From assembly GCA_963757335.1 (NCBI GenBank), contig CAVWRJ010000009.1, positions 62,001 to 126,000 on the forward strand: a DNA stretch of 64,000 nt. The letters are read 5' to 3'. Both the position numbers and the translations under genes were made by a program. Each line of letters opens with the position of its first letter. Position 1 is the first letter of the stretch. Below the pieces are notes generated by a model that saw only the letters and a program-made list of their open reading frames with translations, was not told the origin of the DNA and did not search any database. Shown here piece by piece: positions 18,745 through 27,111 of this stretch. Source of the DNA: DASQPA01 sp963757335 (GTDB lineage: Bacteria > Acidobacteriota > Thermoanaerobaculia > Multivoradales > UBA5704).

Positions 18745-21072
18745 TCAGCCGATCAACAGCTCGTCGGCCTGCAAAAGCCCGAGGTCGCGGTCGTAGTGGC
18801 TCGGTTCGAGATAGACGAACCAGTCCTCCGATCCCTCCGGCCGCCCCGACGCTCCCCGGCCCAAGGGGGCGGGATCGAGGAACGCCCAGACGGGAGCGTT
18901 CCGGCCGGGCCGGTAGAGGCTCACCGAGTGTGGCCGGGCGCGGCGCACCCAGTCGGTGGTGAGCCGGCCGGCGTCCCGGAGCTCCTCGCGGAGCGCGGTG
19001 AAGGCGGCGAGGTCGTAGGGGACGAGGACGTTGATCGCATCCTGGTCGATCAGCCGGTAGAGCCCGGCGGTCGCCGCAAAATCGAGGGCTTCGATCGCTT
19101 CTCGGAGCTCGCGGGCCGGTCCCTTCTGCTCGTCGGCGTCGATCCCGGTCAGCCGATAGAGCATCCGGTAGTAGGTCCGGAAGAGCTCCGGCGACTGGAG
19201 ATCCATGGCCTCCGCCCCGCGCTCCTTGAGCAGGGCGCGGGTGGCACCGGCGGCCTGGGCATAGCCGCCCGGCGGGTATTTCTCGTCGTCGGGCAGGAAG
19301 ATCTTCACCTCGCCGCGCCCGGGCAGCCGGCCGTTGCGGTTGCAGCGGCCCGCCGCCTGGGCGATGGCCTCCAGGGGACCCAGGGCGCGATAGACGAAGG
19401 GGAAATCGAGGTCGACCCCGGCCTCGACGCACTGGGTGGCGAGGAGACGGCAGGGCTTAGGCGGCCGGGAATCGCCGGGGTCGAGCCGGCGCCGGACCTC
19501 GGCCAGCACCTGCTCGCGGTGGGCCGGGCAGAGGTTGGTCGAGAGGTGAAAGAGATCGGGAACCCCGCGTTCCGAGAGGGTCCGGGTGAGGTCCGCCGCG
19601 TGCCGCTTCAGGTTGACGATGGCGAGAACCTGCTCGTGTCCCGCCAGATCGTCGGCGAGCGCGCTCCAGGAGAGCGGCCGGTCCACCTCCCAGGTCTCCC
19701 GGGTCCGGCGGGCCCGGTCGAAGAGGCCGAGGCTCTCCGGCACCACCTCGCGGGGCGCCCAGCCGTTGGCGGCGAGCCCCTTAACCCGGGTGTCCAGGTG
19801 CTCGAACGCCGGCTGGGTGGCGGTCGAGAAAACGACGCTCGCTCCGAAGCGCTCCGCCAGCCGCGAGAGTGCCGCGAGCGTAGGAACGGCGAGCCAAGCG
19901 GGCAGCGTCTGCACCTCGTCGAAGAGGAGGAGACTGCCAGCCAACCGGTGGAGCTTGCGGCAGGCCCCAGGGCGGTTGGCGAAGAGCGATTCGAGGAGCT
20001 GCACGTTGGTCGTCAGGATGAGCGGAGCATCCCAGTTCTCGGTCAGCTGTCGCGCCCGGCGCCGGCTGGTGGCGACGTCGTCCGATTCTCCGGCACCCCC
20101 AGGCCTGTCGCCCCCCCGAGTCCCCGAGAGGCTGTGGTGCTCCAGGATGTAGCCCGCCCCGAAGACGGGCTCCAGGAGGTCGCGGTAGACCCTCGCCGTC
20201 TGCTCCAGGATGCTCAAATAGGGAATGGCGAGGACGATCCGGCGCAGCCCATGTTTCTGGGCGTGGCGCAGAGCGAAGGCCAGCATGGCGAGGGTTTTGC
20301 CGGAGCCAGTCGGCGCCGAGAGGGTGAAGAGACCCGGCCGGAGGTCGGCCGCCGCGACGCAGGCGGCGAGCAGATCGGCCCGGAGCGAGAGCACCTCGGG
20401 GGCGGCCCGGGCGCTCCGTCCGAGCGTCTCCATGTGCTCTTCGAGCCGCGCCAGGGCCTCGGCGGGCCGCAGGCCCTGACCTTCCTCGCGGAGGCGACGG
20501 CCGCCCGGCTCTTCGGCCTGGAAGTGGGCTTCCGTCTCGAGGAAATCGGCGTCCACCAGGGCCGAGAAGAGCATCCGGATGTCGAGCATCCCGGCTCCCC
20601 GGAGAGCCTGGCGGCTGAAGATCGAGCCGGCGAGGGCAGGGAGGATAAGGCCATCGGCCGCCAAGCGCTGGAGCAGGAGCTTGGGGTCACTCTCCGTCAG
20701 CCGCAACCCCAGGGGGTGACGCTCCCCCAGCGATCGGGGCGACAGCGCACGAAGCGAGAGGGCGTCGCCCTTCTGGAGCCCGACGTGGTGGCCCTGGATC
20801 GCCAGGGCGACGGCGAGGCCGGTCTCCCCCAGCTCGGTCAGGGCCGCCCAGGCGCCGAGCGACCAGTGGTCGAGGCCCGACACCTGACCTGCGAGGCGCT
20901 GGGTGAACAGGTCGCTGTACTTGCCCAGGTCATGGAGCAGGCCGGCGGCGCGGCCCTCGGCCGCCGAACCGAAGACGCCTGCATAGTCCGCCGCCCGGCA
21001 GGCCACGGCTCCGAGGTGGACCCGGAGCGGTTCCCAGTCCTCGCGCGAGGGCGCGGAGTGTGCGTAGTACAT
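18745..21072 (-). CDS. cas3: CRISPR-associated nuclease-helicase Cas3 (type I-C)
   Basis: 775 aa effector that unwinds and degrades target DNA. The N-terminal HD nuclease shows H47-D48 in GLLHDLGKYSD, H95-H96 in AIQGHHVGL and acidic residues near 174-176 (ALVDADF). The SF2 helicase follows: Walker A SAPTGSGKT at about 252-260, DEVQ in LLLFDEVQTLP at about 385-388 in place of the usual DEVH, FSTATQP at about 415, and a C-terminal motif VI AAGRCNRNGRL. GGGAGG lies 6 nt before the ATG. It is the first gene of the cas operon. Confidence 0.97.
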   Translation of the reverse strand: MYYAHSAPSREDWEPLRVHLGAVACRAADYAGVFGSAAEGRAAGLLHDLGKYSDLFTQRLAGQVSGLDHWSLGAWAALTELGETGLAVALAIQGHHVGLQKGDALSLRALSPRSLGERHPLGLRLTESDPKLLLQRLAADGLILPALAGSIFSRQALRGAGMLDIRMLFSALVDADFLETEAHFQAEEPGGRRLREEGQGLRPAEALARLEEHMETLGRSARAAPEVLSLRADLLAACVAAADLRPGLFTLSAPTGSGKTLAMLAFALRHAQKHGLRRIVLAIPYLSILEQTARVYRDLLEPVFGAGYILEHHSLSGTRGGDRPGGAGESDDVATSRRRARQLTENWDAPLILTTNVQLLESLFANRPGACRKLHRLAGSLLLFDEVQTLPAWLAVPTLAALSRLAERFGASVVFSTATQPAFEHLDTRVKGLAANGWAPREVVPESLGLFDRARRTRETWEVDRPLSWSALADDLAGHEQVLAIVNLKRHAADLTRTLSERGVPDLFHLSTNLCPAHREQVLAEVRRRLDPGDSRPPKPCRLLATQCVEAGVDLDFPFVYRALGPLEAIAQAAGRCNRNGRLPGRGEVKIFLPDDEKYPPGGYAQAAGATRALLKERGAEAMDLQSPELFRTYYRMLYRLTGIDADEQKGPARELREAIEALDFAATAGLYRLIDQDAINVLVPYDLAAFTALREELRDAGRLTTDWVRRARPHSVSLYRPGRNAPVWAFLDPAPLGRGASGRPEGSEDWFVYLEPSHYDRDLGLLQADELLIG

Positions 21073-21187
21073 GGAGGACCTCCCGCTGGCATTCGCTAGG
21101 CCGCTCGGAGCATGGATGGCAGGATCTTCCTAGAGTAGCACGGCGAACGCGATCTCTCAGGAGAGCCGCCGGAAGCGAGAGGGAAGC

Positions 21188-21649
21188 GTCTGGAGGCCGT
21201 TCGGGGCCGTCCGGACGCCGTTTGGAAGCTCCCGGACGCCGTTCGGGGCCGTCCGCACACCGCTCGGAAGCCCCCGGACGTCGCTCGGAACCTCCCGCAC
21301 GCCGCTCGGAAGCCCCCAGACGCCGTTCGGAACCTCCCGGACGCCGTTCGGAACCTCCCGGACGTCGTTCGGAACCTCCCGGACGTCGTCGAAAGTCTTC
21401 CGGAACCCGTCGAAAGTCTTCAGGAACTCGTGGAAAGTCCTTAGAAACTCATGGAAAGTCTTCAGGAACTCGTGAAAAGTCTTCGGGAAGTCGTGGAAAG
21501 TCCTCAGGAACTCGTAGAAAGTCTTCAGGAACCCGTGAAAAGTCTTCAGAACGTCGTGGAAAGTCTTTTAAAACCCGTGGAAAGTCCTCGGAAACCTGTC
21601 CGGGAGCTGCCAAAAGCTGTCCGGGAGTGAGGAAACTCGGTCCGGAGCG
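21188..21649. repeat. 21-bp-period tandem array, 22 units
   Basis: From 21188 the sequence falls exactly into 22 consecutive 21-bp units with no change of phase. The first nine or ten look like CCCGGACGCCGTTCGGAAC, and the next ten like TCAGGAACTCGTGGAAAGT, so the array consists of two blocks of related variants. It fills most of the 578 bp between cas3 and the ATPase gene and ends 1 bp before the ATPase stop codon. Frames through it are open on both strands only because 21 is a multiple of 3. The remaining 21073-21187 shows no gene. Confidence 0.9.
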
Positions 21650-21650
21650 C

Positions 21651-22802
21651 TCAGGGCAGCGGTTTCCCCGGGACCAGGGCGCGCAGGAAGTCCTCGCAGG
21701 GGAGGCAGCGGATGCCGTCGAGGTCCAGGGTCTCCCGGCCACGGTAGAGGAGGCGCAGGGACGCTTCGGGATAGTCCTCCTCAAAGGCGCGGAGGCCCCG
21801 GAGGTCGGCGGGCCGGAGGTGGGCGGTGTGCTTCACCTCGATGGCCCAGAAGCCGTCCCGGCCATAGACGATGAAATCGACCTCGTTGCCCGACTTCGTG
21901 CGCCAGAAGCTGAGTTGGTAGGCTCCTCCCGAGTAGTCGATCCAGGCCCGCAGGTGCTGGGCGACCAACCCTTCGAGCGCCGGGCCGGCGATCTCCTCCG
22001 GCCGGTCGAGGGGACCGGCCGGACGGAGGGCGGCATAGACGCCGGTGTCGAACCAGAAGAACTTGGGATGCGAGCTCAAATGCCGCTGCGCGCGCTTGGT
22101 GAAGACCGGCACCCGGAACGAGAGCAGGAGGTCTTCGAGGATGCCCAGGTAGCTCTCGACCGTCTTCCGGCTCACCTGGCACTCGCGCGCCACCTCGGAC
22201 ACGTTGAGGACCGCGGCCTGGGAGAAGCTGACGACCTCCAGGAAGCGCGAGAAGTCGCCCACCTGGCGGACGAGGCCCTCCATCTGGACCTCCTCTCGCA
22301 AGTAGAGCCCGACGTACGCCTGAAGGGAGTCGGCCGGGTGCTCGGCGTCCCACACCAGCGGCACGAGCCCCTGCGTGAGGGCCGAATCCAGCCGGAAGCG
22401 AGCGCCGAGCTCGGCGGCCATGAAGGGGTGGAGCGAGCGCACCAGGGCCCGGCCGGCGAGGAGATTCACCCCGGCCCGCCGGAGCTTCCGGGCGCTGGAG
22501 CCGGTGAGGATGAAGCGCGGCCCGAGGCGCCGCTCGATCAGCTCGTGCACCACGTCGAGGAGCTCGGGGACCTTCTGGATCTCGTCGACGACGACGACCT
22601 CGCGGTCCGCGTTCCCGGCCACCACCTCGCGGAGCCGCTCCGGCCGAGCGGCGTACTGCCGCTGCGCCTCCGGCGCCAGGAGGTCGATCCACAGCGCGTC
22701 GGGGTGTTTGGCGCGCAGCCAGGTCGACTTGCCGGTGCCCCGAGGCCCGAAAAGGAAGTAGTGACTCGATGGTTCCTGGAAAAATCGCCCCAGCATCGCC
22801 AT
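21651..22802 (-). CDS. AAA+ ATPase with DUF4143 domain
   Basis: 383 aa. The N-terminal AAA_14-type domain has Walker A (LFGPRGTGKST), Walker B (VVVVDEIQKVP) and sensor LTGSSARKL. Around residues 205-225 lies a winged-helix segment (VSEVARECQVSRKTVESYL). The C-terminal DUF4143 part has the restriction-like GNEVDFIVYG...AIEVKH residues. Such proteins are common orphan ATPases of unknown role, sometimes in defence or toxin settings. The ATG follows AAGGAGGA. It is separated from cas3 by the 21-bp array, so I do not take it as part of the CRISPR operon. Confidence 0.88.
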   Translation of the reverse strand: MAMLGRFFQEPSSHYFLFGPRGTGKSTWLRAKHPDALWIDLLAPEAQRQYAARPERLREVVAGNADREVVVVDEIQKVPELLDVVHELIERRLGPRFILTGSSARKLRRAGVNLLAGRALVRSLHPFMAAELGARFRLDSALTQGLVPLVWDAEHPADSLQAYVGLYLREEVQMEGLVRQVGDFSRFLEVVSFSQAAVLNVSEVARECQVSRKTVESYLGILEDLLLSFRVPVFTKRAQRHLSSHPKFFWFDTGVYAALRPAGPLDRPEEIAGPALEGLVAQHLRAWIDYSGGAYQLSFWRTKSGNEVDFIVYGRDGFWAIEVKHTAHLRPADLRGLRAFEEDYPEASLRLLYRGRETLDLDGIRCLPCEDFLRALVPGKPLP

Positions 22803-22891
22803 TCCTCCTTCCTTTTTGGCGGAAGGGATGCCAGATTGTAGCGTATACAGGGGCGAGGCGCCCCCCTCCTAACCTCCCCCCTGACCCAACC

Positions 22892-22967
22892 CACCCCCTC
22901 CCAGGGGGGAGGGACCCACCCTCTCCAAGTAGAGAGACGACATAGTCAAATCTACTATGACTGCCCC
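22892..22967. repeat. Dispersed intergenic repeat, copy A
   Basis: About 75 bp with clear similarity to 51602-51673: both read CCCCCTCCCAGGGG, GGGACCCACCC, CCAAG, AGAGA, GACAT, CAAATCTAC and GACTG in that order. The 178-bp gap between the ATPase start and the next stop holds nothing else I recognise. Confidence 0.7.
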
Positions 22968-22980
22968 ACTAGCGAGCTGC

Positions 22981-23997
22981 TTACGCCGGCACCGGCACCG
23001 CCGCCAGGCGCTCTTTCAGGTGGGCCACGATCTTCGGGCCGTGGTCCCGGGAGTTCTCGATGAAGATCAGGTCGGTCCGCCGGCCGGCCTGGAGGGTGCC
23101 GGCGACGTAGAGGCCGGGGACGTTCGACTCGCAGGTCTCCGGGTCGTGCTTGGGGATCAGGGTCTGGGGGTCGACCTCGATTGCGGAGCGGCGGAGGAGC
23201 TCGACGTCCGGCCGGTAGCCGATGAGGACGTAGGCGGCGTCGGCGGGGAGGATCTCGGGGCCGGTGGGGGTGCGCACCTCCACCCCGCGGGGGCCGAAGG
23301 CGGTCACCACGGTGTTCATCCGGGCCTGGATCGAGCCCTCGGCGATGCGGTTCTCGATGTCGGGCTTCAGCCAGTACTTGATCCCCGGGCGGAGCTCGGC
23401 GCCGCGGTGGACGAGGGTGACCCGGCCGCCATTTCTCCAGATCTCGAGCGCTGCCTCGGAGGCCGTGTTGCCGGCGCCGACGATCACCACGTCCTCCCCG
23501 AAGTGCGGATAGGGCTCCATGTAGCGCCGGTGCACCCAGGGGAGATCCTCCCCCGGCACGCCGAGCTGGTAGGGGTTCCCCCAGTAACCGGTCGCGAGAG
23601 CCACGGCACGCGCCCGGCGGACCCGCGGCTCGGCGCTCGCGTGCGGGGGGGCAGGCCGGGTGACTACCCGGAAGGTCTCGCCCTCCTTTTGCACCTCCAG
23701 CACCTCCTCGTGGAGGGCGAGCGGCACCTGGTAGCGCGCCACCACCGCCGCGTAGTAGGCCAGGGCGTCGCGGCGGGTCGGCTTGTCGTCGGGGGTCGCG
23801 AACGGGATGTCGGCGATCTCCAGCCGGTCCCGGGTGGTGAAGAACTGGAGGAAGGTCGGATACTCCTGGATCGCGGCCGTGAGCGGCCCGCGGTCGACCA
23901 GGAGCGTCGCGAGGCCCTTCCGGCGCGCCTCGGCGCCGATCGCGATGCCGGTGGGTCCGGCGCCCACTACCAGGATGTCGAGGGTTTCGTCTTTCAT
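22981..23997 (-). CDS. YpdA-family FAD/NAD(P)-binding oxidoreductase
   Basis: 338 aa flavoprotein of the YpdA type, described in Firmicutes as bacillithiol-disulfide reductase. It has the FAD-binding ILVVGAGPTGIAIGAEARRK at residues 8-27 and a second Rossmann motif VVIVGAGNTASEAALEIW for NAD(P)H. The C-terminal GLYVAGTLQAGRRTDLIFIE aspartate-containing FAD motif is also present. There is no CxxC pair, as in YpdA and unlike thioredoxin reductase. AAGGAG lies 8 nt before the ATG. The frame runs far upstream, but that is thiD territory. Which low-molecular-weight thiol this host uses is not shown. Confidence 0.85.
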   Translation of the reverse strand: MKDETLDILVVGAGPTGIAIGAEARRKGLATLLVDRGPLTAAIQEYPTFLQFFTTRDRLEIADIPFATPDDKPTRRDALAYYAAVVARYQVPLALHEEVLEVQKEGETFRVVTRPAPPHASAEPRVRRARAVALATGYWGNPYQLGVPGEDLPWVHRRYMEPYPHFGEDVVIVGAGNTASEAALEIWRNGGRVTLVHRGAELRPGIKYWLKPDIENRIAEGSIQARMNTVVTAFGPRGVEVRTPTGPEILPADAAYVLIGYRPDVELLRRSAIEVDPQTLIPKHDPETCESNVPGLYVAGTLQAGRRTDLIFIENSRDHGPKIVAHLKERLAAVPVPA

Positions 23998-24035
23998 CGC
24001 CCCATCTCCTTGCGGGCAGGCACGGGGGCCTGCCC

Positions 24036-24908
24036 CTACAGTTTGATTCGGTACAGCGGGTCGACCGGCCCGATCCCACCCCCCAGGGGGTAGGCGGCGG
24101 CGATCGCCCCGGCCACATACTCTATCGCTCCCGCCACGGCCGCCGGCAAGGGCTCCCCCGCCGCCAACCGCGCCGCCAGGGCGGCGGCGAGGGTGCAGCC
24201 GGTGCCGTGGGTCGAACGGACGGCGAGCCGGGGATGGACGAAACGGTGCCAGGTCCCCCCGGCGAGCAGCAGGTCGACGACGTCCGGCCCCTCGTCTTCC
24301 GCTGCATGCCCGCCTTTGGCGAGCACCGCGAGGCCCCCGCCACCGCCGCCACCACCACCACCGAGCCGGGCGAGCGCCTCCGCCGCCCGCCGCCGCTCCG
24401 TTTCCGATGCAACCGGCAGGCCGGTGAGGCGGGCGAGCTCCGGGAGGTTGGGGGTGACGACGGTGGCGAGCGGCAGGAGATCGCGGACGAGCGCCGCGAC
24501 AGCATCGTCCATAAGGAGCGGCGCTCCCCCCTTGGCGACCATCACCGGGTCGAGGACGACCGGGATCGGCCTCTCCCCTCCCCCGCCGCCGAGATGAACG
24601 CGGAGGCGGCCGGCCACGGCGCGGACGATCGCCGCGTCGCCCAGCATGCCGATTTTGATCGCGTCGGCACCGATATCGTCGAGCACGGCGTCGATCTGCG
24701 CCGCCACGATCTCCGGCGGCACCGGATGGACCGCGGTCACCCCGAACGTGTTCTGGACGGTGACCGCGGTCACCGCGCTCATCCCGTAGGCGCCGTGGGC
24801 GGCGAAGGCTTTGAGGTCGGCCTGGAGCCCGGCGCCACCGCCAGAGTCCGAGCCAGCGATCGTCAGGAGGCGCGGCGGGGTGCGGGGGTCTCTGGGCTCG
24901 CGGTTCAC
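24036..24908 (-). CDS. thiD: Hydroxymethylpyrimidine/phosphomethylpyrimidine kinase
   Basis: 290 aa ribokinase-fold enzyme that phosphorylates HMP and HMP-P in thiamine synthesis. Signatures: IAGSDSGGGAGLQADLKAF, VTAVTVQNTFGV, VLDPVMVAKGG, and the anion-hole motif STHGTGCTLAAALA. A run of eight to nine glycines near residue 185 comes from a CCA/CCG microsatellite at 24340-24363 in a surface loop. The GTG start overlaps the lgt stop (GTGA), so it is coupled to lgt. No thiamine riboswitch is apparent. Confidence 0.93.
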   Translation of the reverse strand: MNREPRDPRTPPRLLTIAGSDSGGGAGLQADLKAFAAHGAYGMSAVTAVTVQNTFGVTAVHPVPPEIVAAQIDAVLDDIGADAIKIGMLGDAAIVRAVAGRLRVHLGGGGGERPIPVVLDPVMVAKGGAPLLMDDAVAALVRDLLPLATVVTPNLPELARLTGLPVASETERRRAAEALARLGGGGGGGGGGLAVLAKGGHAAEDEGPDVVDLLLAGGTWHRFVHPRLAVRSTHGTGCTLAAALAARLAAGEPLPAAVAGAIEYVAGAIAAAYPLGGGIGPVDPLYRIKL

Positions 24909-25795
24909 GCCGGGTGCGGGGCCGTCGCGGTGCGCCGGCGGGCGAACCAGAGCGCGGTGACGACGAGGAGGACGAGAATGCTGATCGCCTGGGCGAGGGT
25001 GAAGGGGCCGAGGAAGCGGTCGTCCTTGGCGCGCAGGATCTCGACCAGGAAGCGTTCGATGGCGAGGAGACCGAGGAGGGGGAGGGCCGTCGAGCCCGGC
25101 CCAGCGCTGCCTGGACCGGCGCTGCTGAGCCCGGCATTACCTAGCCCGGCATTACCTAGCCTGGCATTGCGCCGATCGGATGCCGCTTCGCGGCGCAGCA
25201 GCCGGACTCCGATCCACCAGATGACGAGGCAGGTGAGAGTCTCGTAGATCTGGGTCGGGTGGACGCGGACGAGGGCGCTGTCGGGGAGGTTCGCGGGGAG
25301 GGCGACGTGGAAGTTGTCGCGGAGCGAGCCGGCGGTCGTCGGCGGCAGGCCGACGGGGAAGGCGACGCCCCAGGGGAGCGAGGTCGGCCGGCCGTAGTCG
25401 TCCCCGACGAGGAAGCAGCCGATGCGGCCGACGGCGTAGCCCAGAGCGAGGGCGGGGGCCAGGGCGTCGGCCACCTGCCAGGCCGGCAGGTGCCGGTGGC
25501 GCATCGTGTAGAGGACGGCCGCGGCGCCGAGGATGAAGCCGCCGTACCAGACGAGGCCCGAGCGGTCGAGGAGCAGCCGCCAGCTGTGGTAGAGGATGGC
25601 GTAGTAGATCTTGGCGCCGACGATCCCGCCGACCCCGGCGGCGAAGACGAGGGCGGAGGCGTCCTCCTCGTCGCCGATCCCCTGGATGCGCATCCCCCAG
25701 CGGAGCTGGAGGTAGCTGCCGACGAAGGCGAAGACCAGCATGACGCCGAAGGGGCTGATCGAGAACGACCCGATGTGGAAGAGCTCTTGGATCAT
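24905..25795 (-). CDS. lgt: Prolipoprotein diacylglyceryl transferase
   Basis: 296 aa inner-membrane enzyme that transfers diacylglycerol to the lipobox cysteine of prolipoproteins, the first step in maturing lipoproteins such as the GerMN one here. It shows GLVWYGGFILG, the signature GRIGCFLVGDDYGRPT and the conserved HPTQIYE. A low-complexity stretch of about 25 residues (GNAGLGNAGLSSAGPG) is inserted in the loop before the last helices and comes from a 15-bp repeat. The ATG at 25795 gives MIQELFHIGSFSISPFG, the normal Lgt start. Confidence 0.94.
   Translation of the reverse strand: MIQELFHIGSFSISPFGVMLVFAFVGSYLQLRWGMRIQGIGDEEDASALVFAAGVGGIVGAKIYYAILYHSWRLLLDRSGLVWYGGFILGAAAVLYTMRHRHLPAWQVADALAPALALGYAVGRIGCFLVGDDYGRPTSLPWGVAFPVGLPPTTAGSLRDNFHVALPANLPDSALVRVHPTQIYETLTCLVIWWIGVRLLRREAASDRRNARLGNAGLGNAGLSSAGPGSAGPGSTALPLLGLLAIERFLVEILRAKDDRFLGPFTLAQAISILVLLVVTALWFARRRTATAPHPA
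25098..25172. repeat. 15-bp tandem repeat inside lgt
   Basis: CCCGGCATTACCTAG occurs twice in a row, flanked by degenerate units such as CCTGGCATTGCG and CCGGCGCTGCTGAG. It is in frame (15 bp = 5 codons) and lengthens a cytoplasmic or periplasmic loop of Lgt without breaking it. Confidence 0.7.
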
Positions 25796-25951
25796 GGGGG
25801 CAGGTCTTCTGTCCTGGGATTGCGGGTTCTGGAGGCCGGGATGGGCCCCCGACGGCGGCGCAATGGTAGCAGAAGGCGGGGGCCGGCTCTGTTGGATCCT
25901 GCGGGCGGGCTCCTCCGGGCGCTTGCCCCCTGGAGTAGAATCCCCCCCTCC

Positions 25952-27031
25952 ATGATCTCCGAGGTCACCCGGGACTGCTTCGCCCACCTGGCGGAGAAGG
26001 TCCGCCGGCTGGGCGCCGGCGGGCGCTGGCTCGTGCTGACCCACGACAACCCCGACCCCGATGCCTTAGCCTCGGCGCACATCCTGGCTCAGCTCCTCTC
26101 CCGGGCCTTCAAGCAGAGCGCCACCGCGGCCTACGGCGGCATCATCGGCAGGGCCGAGAACCGGGAGATGGTCCGCGCCCTGCGGCTCCCCTTCGTCCAC
26201 GTCCGGACGCTGGACCTCGGCGAGTACGACCACTTCGCCCTCGTCGACACCCAGCCGCGGACCGGCAACAACCAGCTGCCGCCCCGGGTGGTGCCGGACG
26301 TCGTCATCGACCACCATCCGATGCGCAAGCCCACCGCGGCCACCCCCTACCACGACGTGCGGCCGGCCTACGGCGCCACCGCCACGATCCTCGCCGAGTA
26401 TCTCCTCTCCTCCGGCATCCGCTCGACCCACGCGGTGGCGACGGCGCTCGTCTACGCCATCCGCTCGGAGACCCAGGACTTCGCGCGCGAGTACGCCGGG
26501 CACGACAAGGAGATCTACGACATCTTCTTCCCCCAGGCGAACCACCGGCTCCTCGCCCGCATCCAGACCCCGCGCCTCCCCTTCACCTACTTCAGCAACC
26601 TCCACGAGGCCCTGGAGAGCCTCGAGTCGGTCGACACCTTAGTCGTCTCGCACTTAGGCGCCGTCGAGCAGCCGGACATCATCCCCGAGATCGCCGATCT
26701 CCTCCTCCGCATGGAGGGAAAGACCTGGTCGCTCGCGACCGGCCTCTACAACGACCGCATCTATCTCTCAATCCGCACCACCAACCCCAGAGCCGACGCC
26801 GGAACCCTCATGCGCCGGCTCCTCGGCCGCCGCGGCAAGGGCGGCGGCCACGGCCGCACCGCCGGCGGCTGGATCGACGTCGGAAGGGTCCCGCCGGGGG
26901 ACCGCCGCGCCGTCCAGCGCGAGGTGGCGGCGCGGCTCGCGGGGGAGCTCAAGAAGGAGCCGGGGAAGATGGTGAAGGTGGCTCTGGAGACCGGGCGGGG
27001 GAACGGCGGGGGGAGGGGCGAGGCGGGGTGA
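25952..27031 (+). CDS. DHH-family phosphoesterase
   Basis: 359 aa. DHH domain motifs: THDNPDPDALASAHIL (motif I), LVDTQPRTGNN, and VVIDHHPMRKP (the DHH motif). The C-terminal DHHA1-like domain ends in SIRTTNPRADAGTLMRRL with GGGHGRTAGG for substrate. This arrangement fits NrnA/Orn-like or bifunctional oligoribonuclease-pAp phosphatase proteins. It is longer than NrnA by a basic C-terminal tail. The ATG at 25952 has only a weak GGAG upstream. It is divergent from lgt. Confidence 0.86.
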   Translation: MISEVTRDCFAHLAEKVRRLGAGGRWLVLTHDNPDPDALASAHILAQLLSRAFKQSATAAYGGIIGRAENREMVRALRLPFVHVRTLDLGEYDHFALVDTQPRTGNNQLPPRVVPDVVIDHHPMRKPTAATPYHDVRPAYGATATILAEYLLSSGIRSTHAVATALVYAIRSETQDFAREYAGHDKEIYDIFFPQANHRLLARIQTPRLPFTYFSNLHEALESLESVDTLVVSHLGAVEQPDIIPEIADLLLRMEGKTWSLATGLYNDRIYLSIRTTNPRADAGTLMRRLLGRRGKGGGHGRTAGGWIDVGRVPPGDRRAVQREVAARLAGELKKEPGKMVKVALETGRGNGGGRGEAG

Positions 27032-27052
27032 AGCGCGAGGGGGCGAGGAGTC

Positions 27053-27100
27053 GCCCGGAGATGAATCTCCGGGCTAGAAGCTACGCCGGATAAATCCGGC
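27053..27100. terminator. Two hairpins between convergent genes
   Basis: GCCCGGAGA/TCTCCGGGC (loop TGAA) is followed by GCCGGAT/ATCCGGC (loop AA). They lie between the convergent DHH and DUF2235 genes and could end transcription in both directions, though neither has a clear U-tract. Confidence 0.55.
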
Positions 27101-27111
27101 TTCGAAGCCTA

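Noticed and set aside
21651..22802. Including the DUF4143 ATPase as a CRISPR accessory gene
   Set aside because: It is separated from cas3 by the tandem array and belongs to a common orphan family; nothing links it to CRISPR function.
21060..22841. Plus-strand ORF of nearly 600 codons rich in Arg, Ser, Lys and Gly
   Set aside because: It is the 21-bp array (21 is a multiple of 3) followed by the antisense strand of the ATPase gene.
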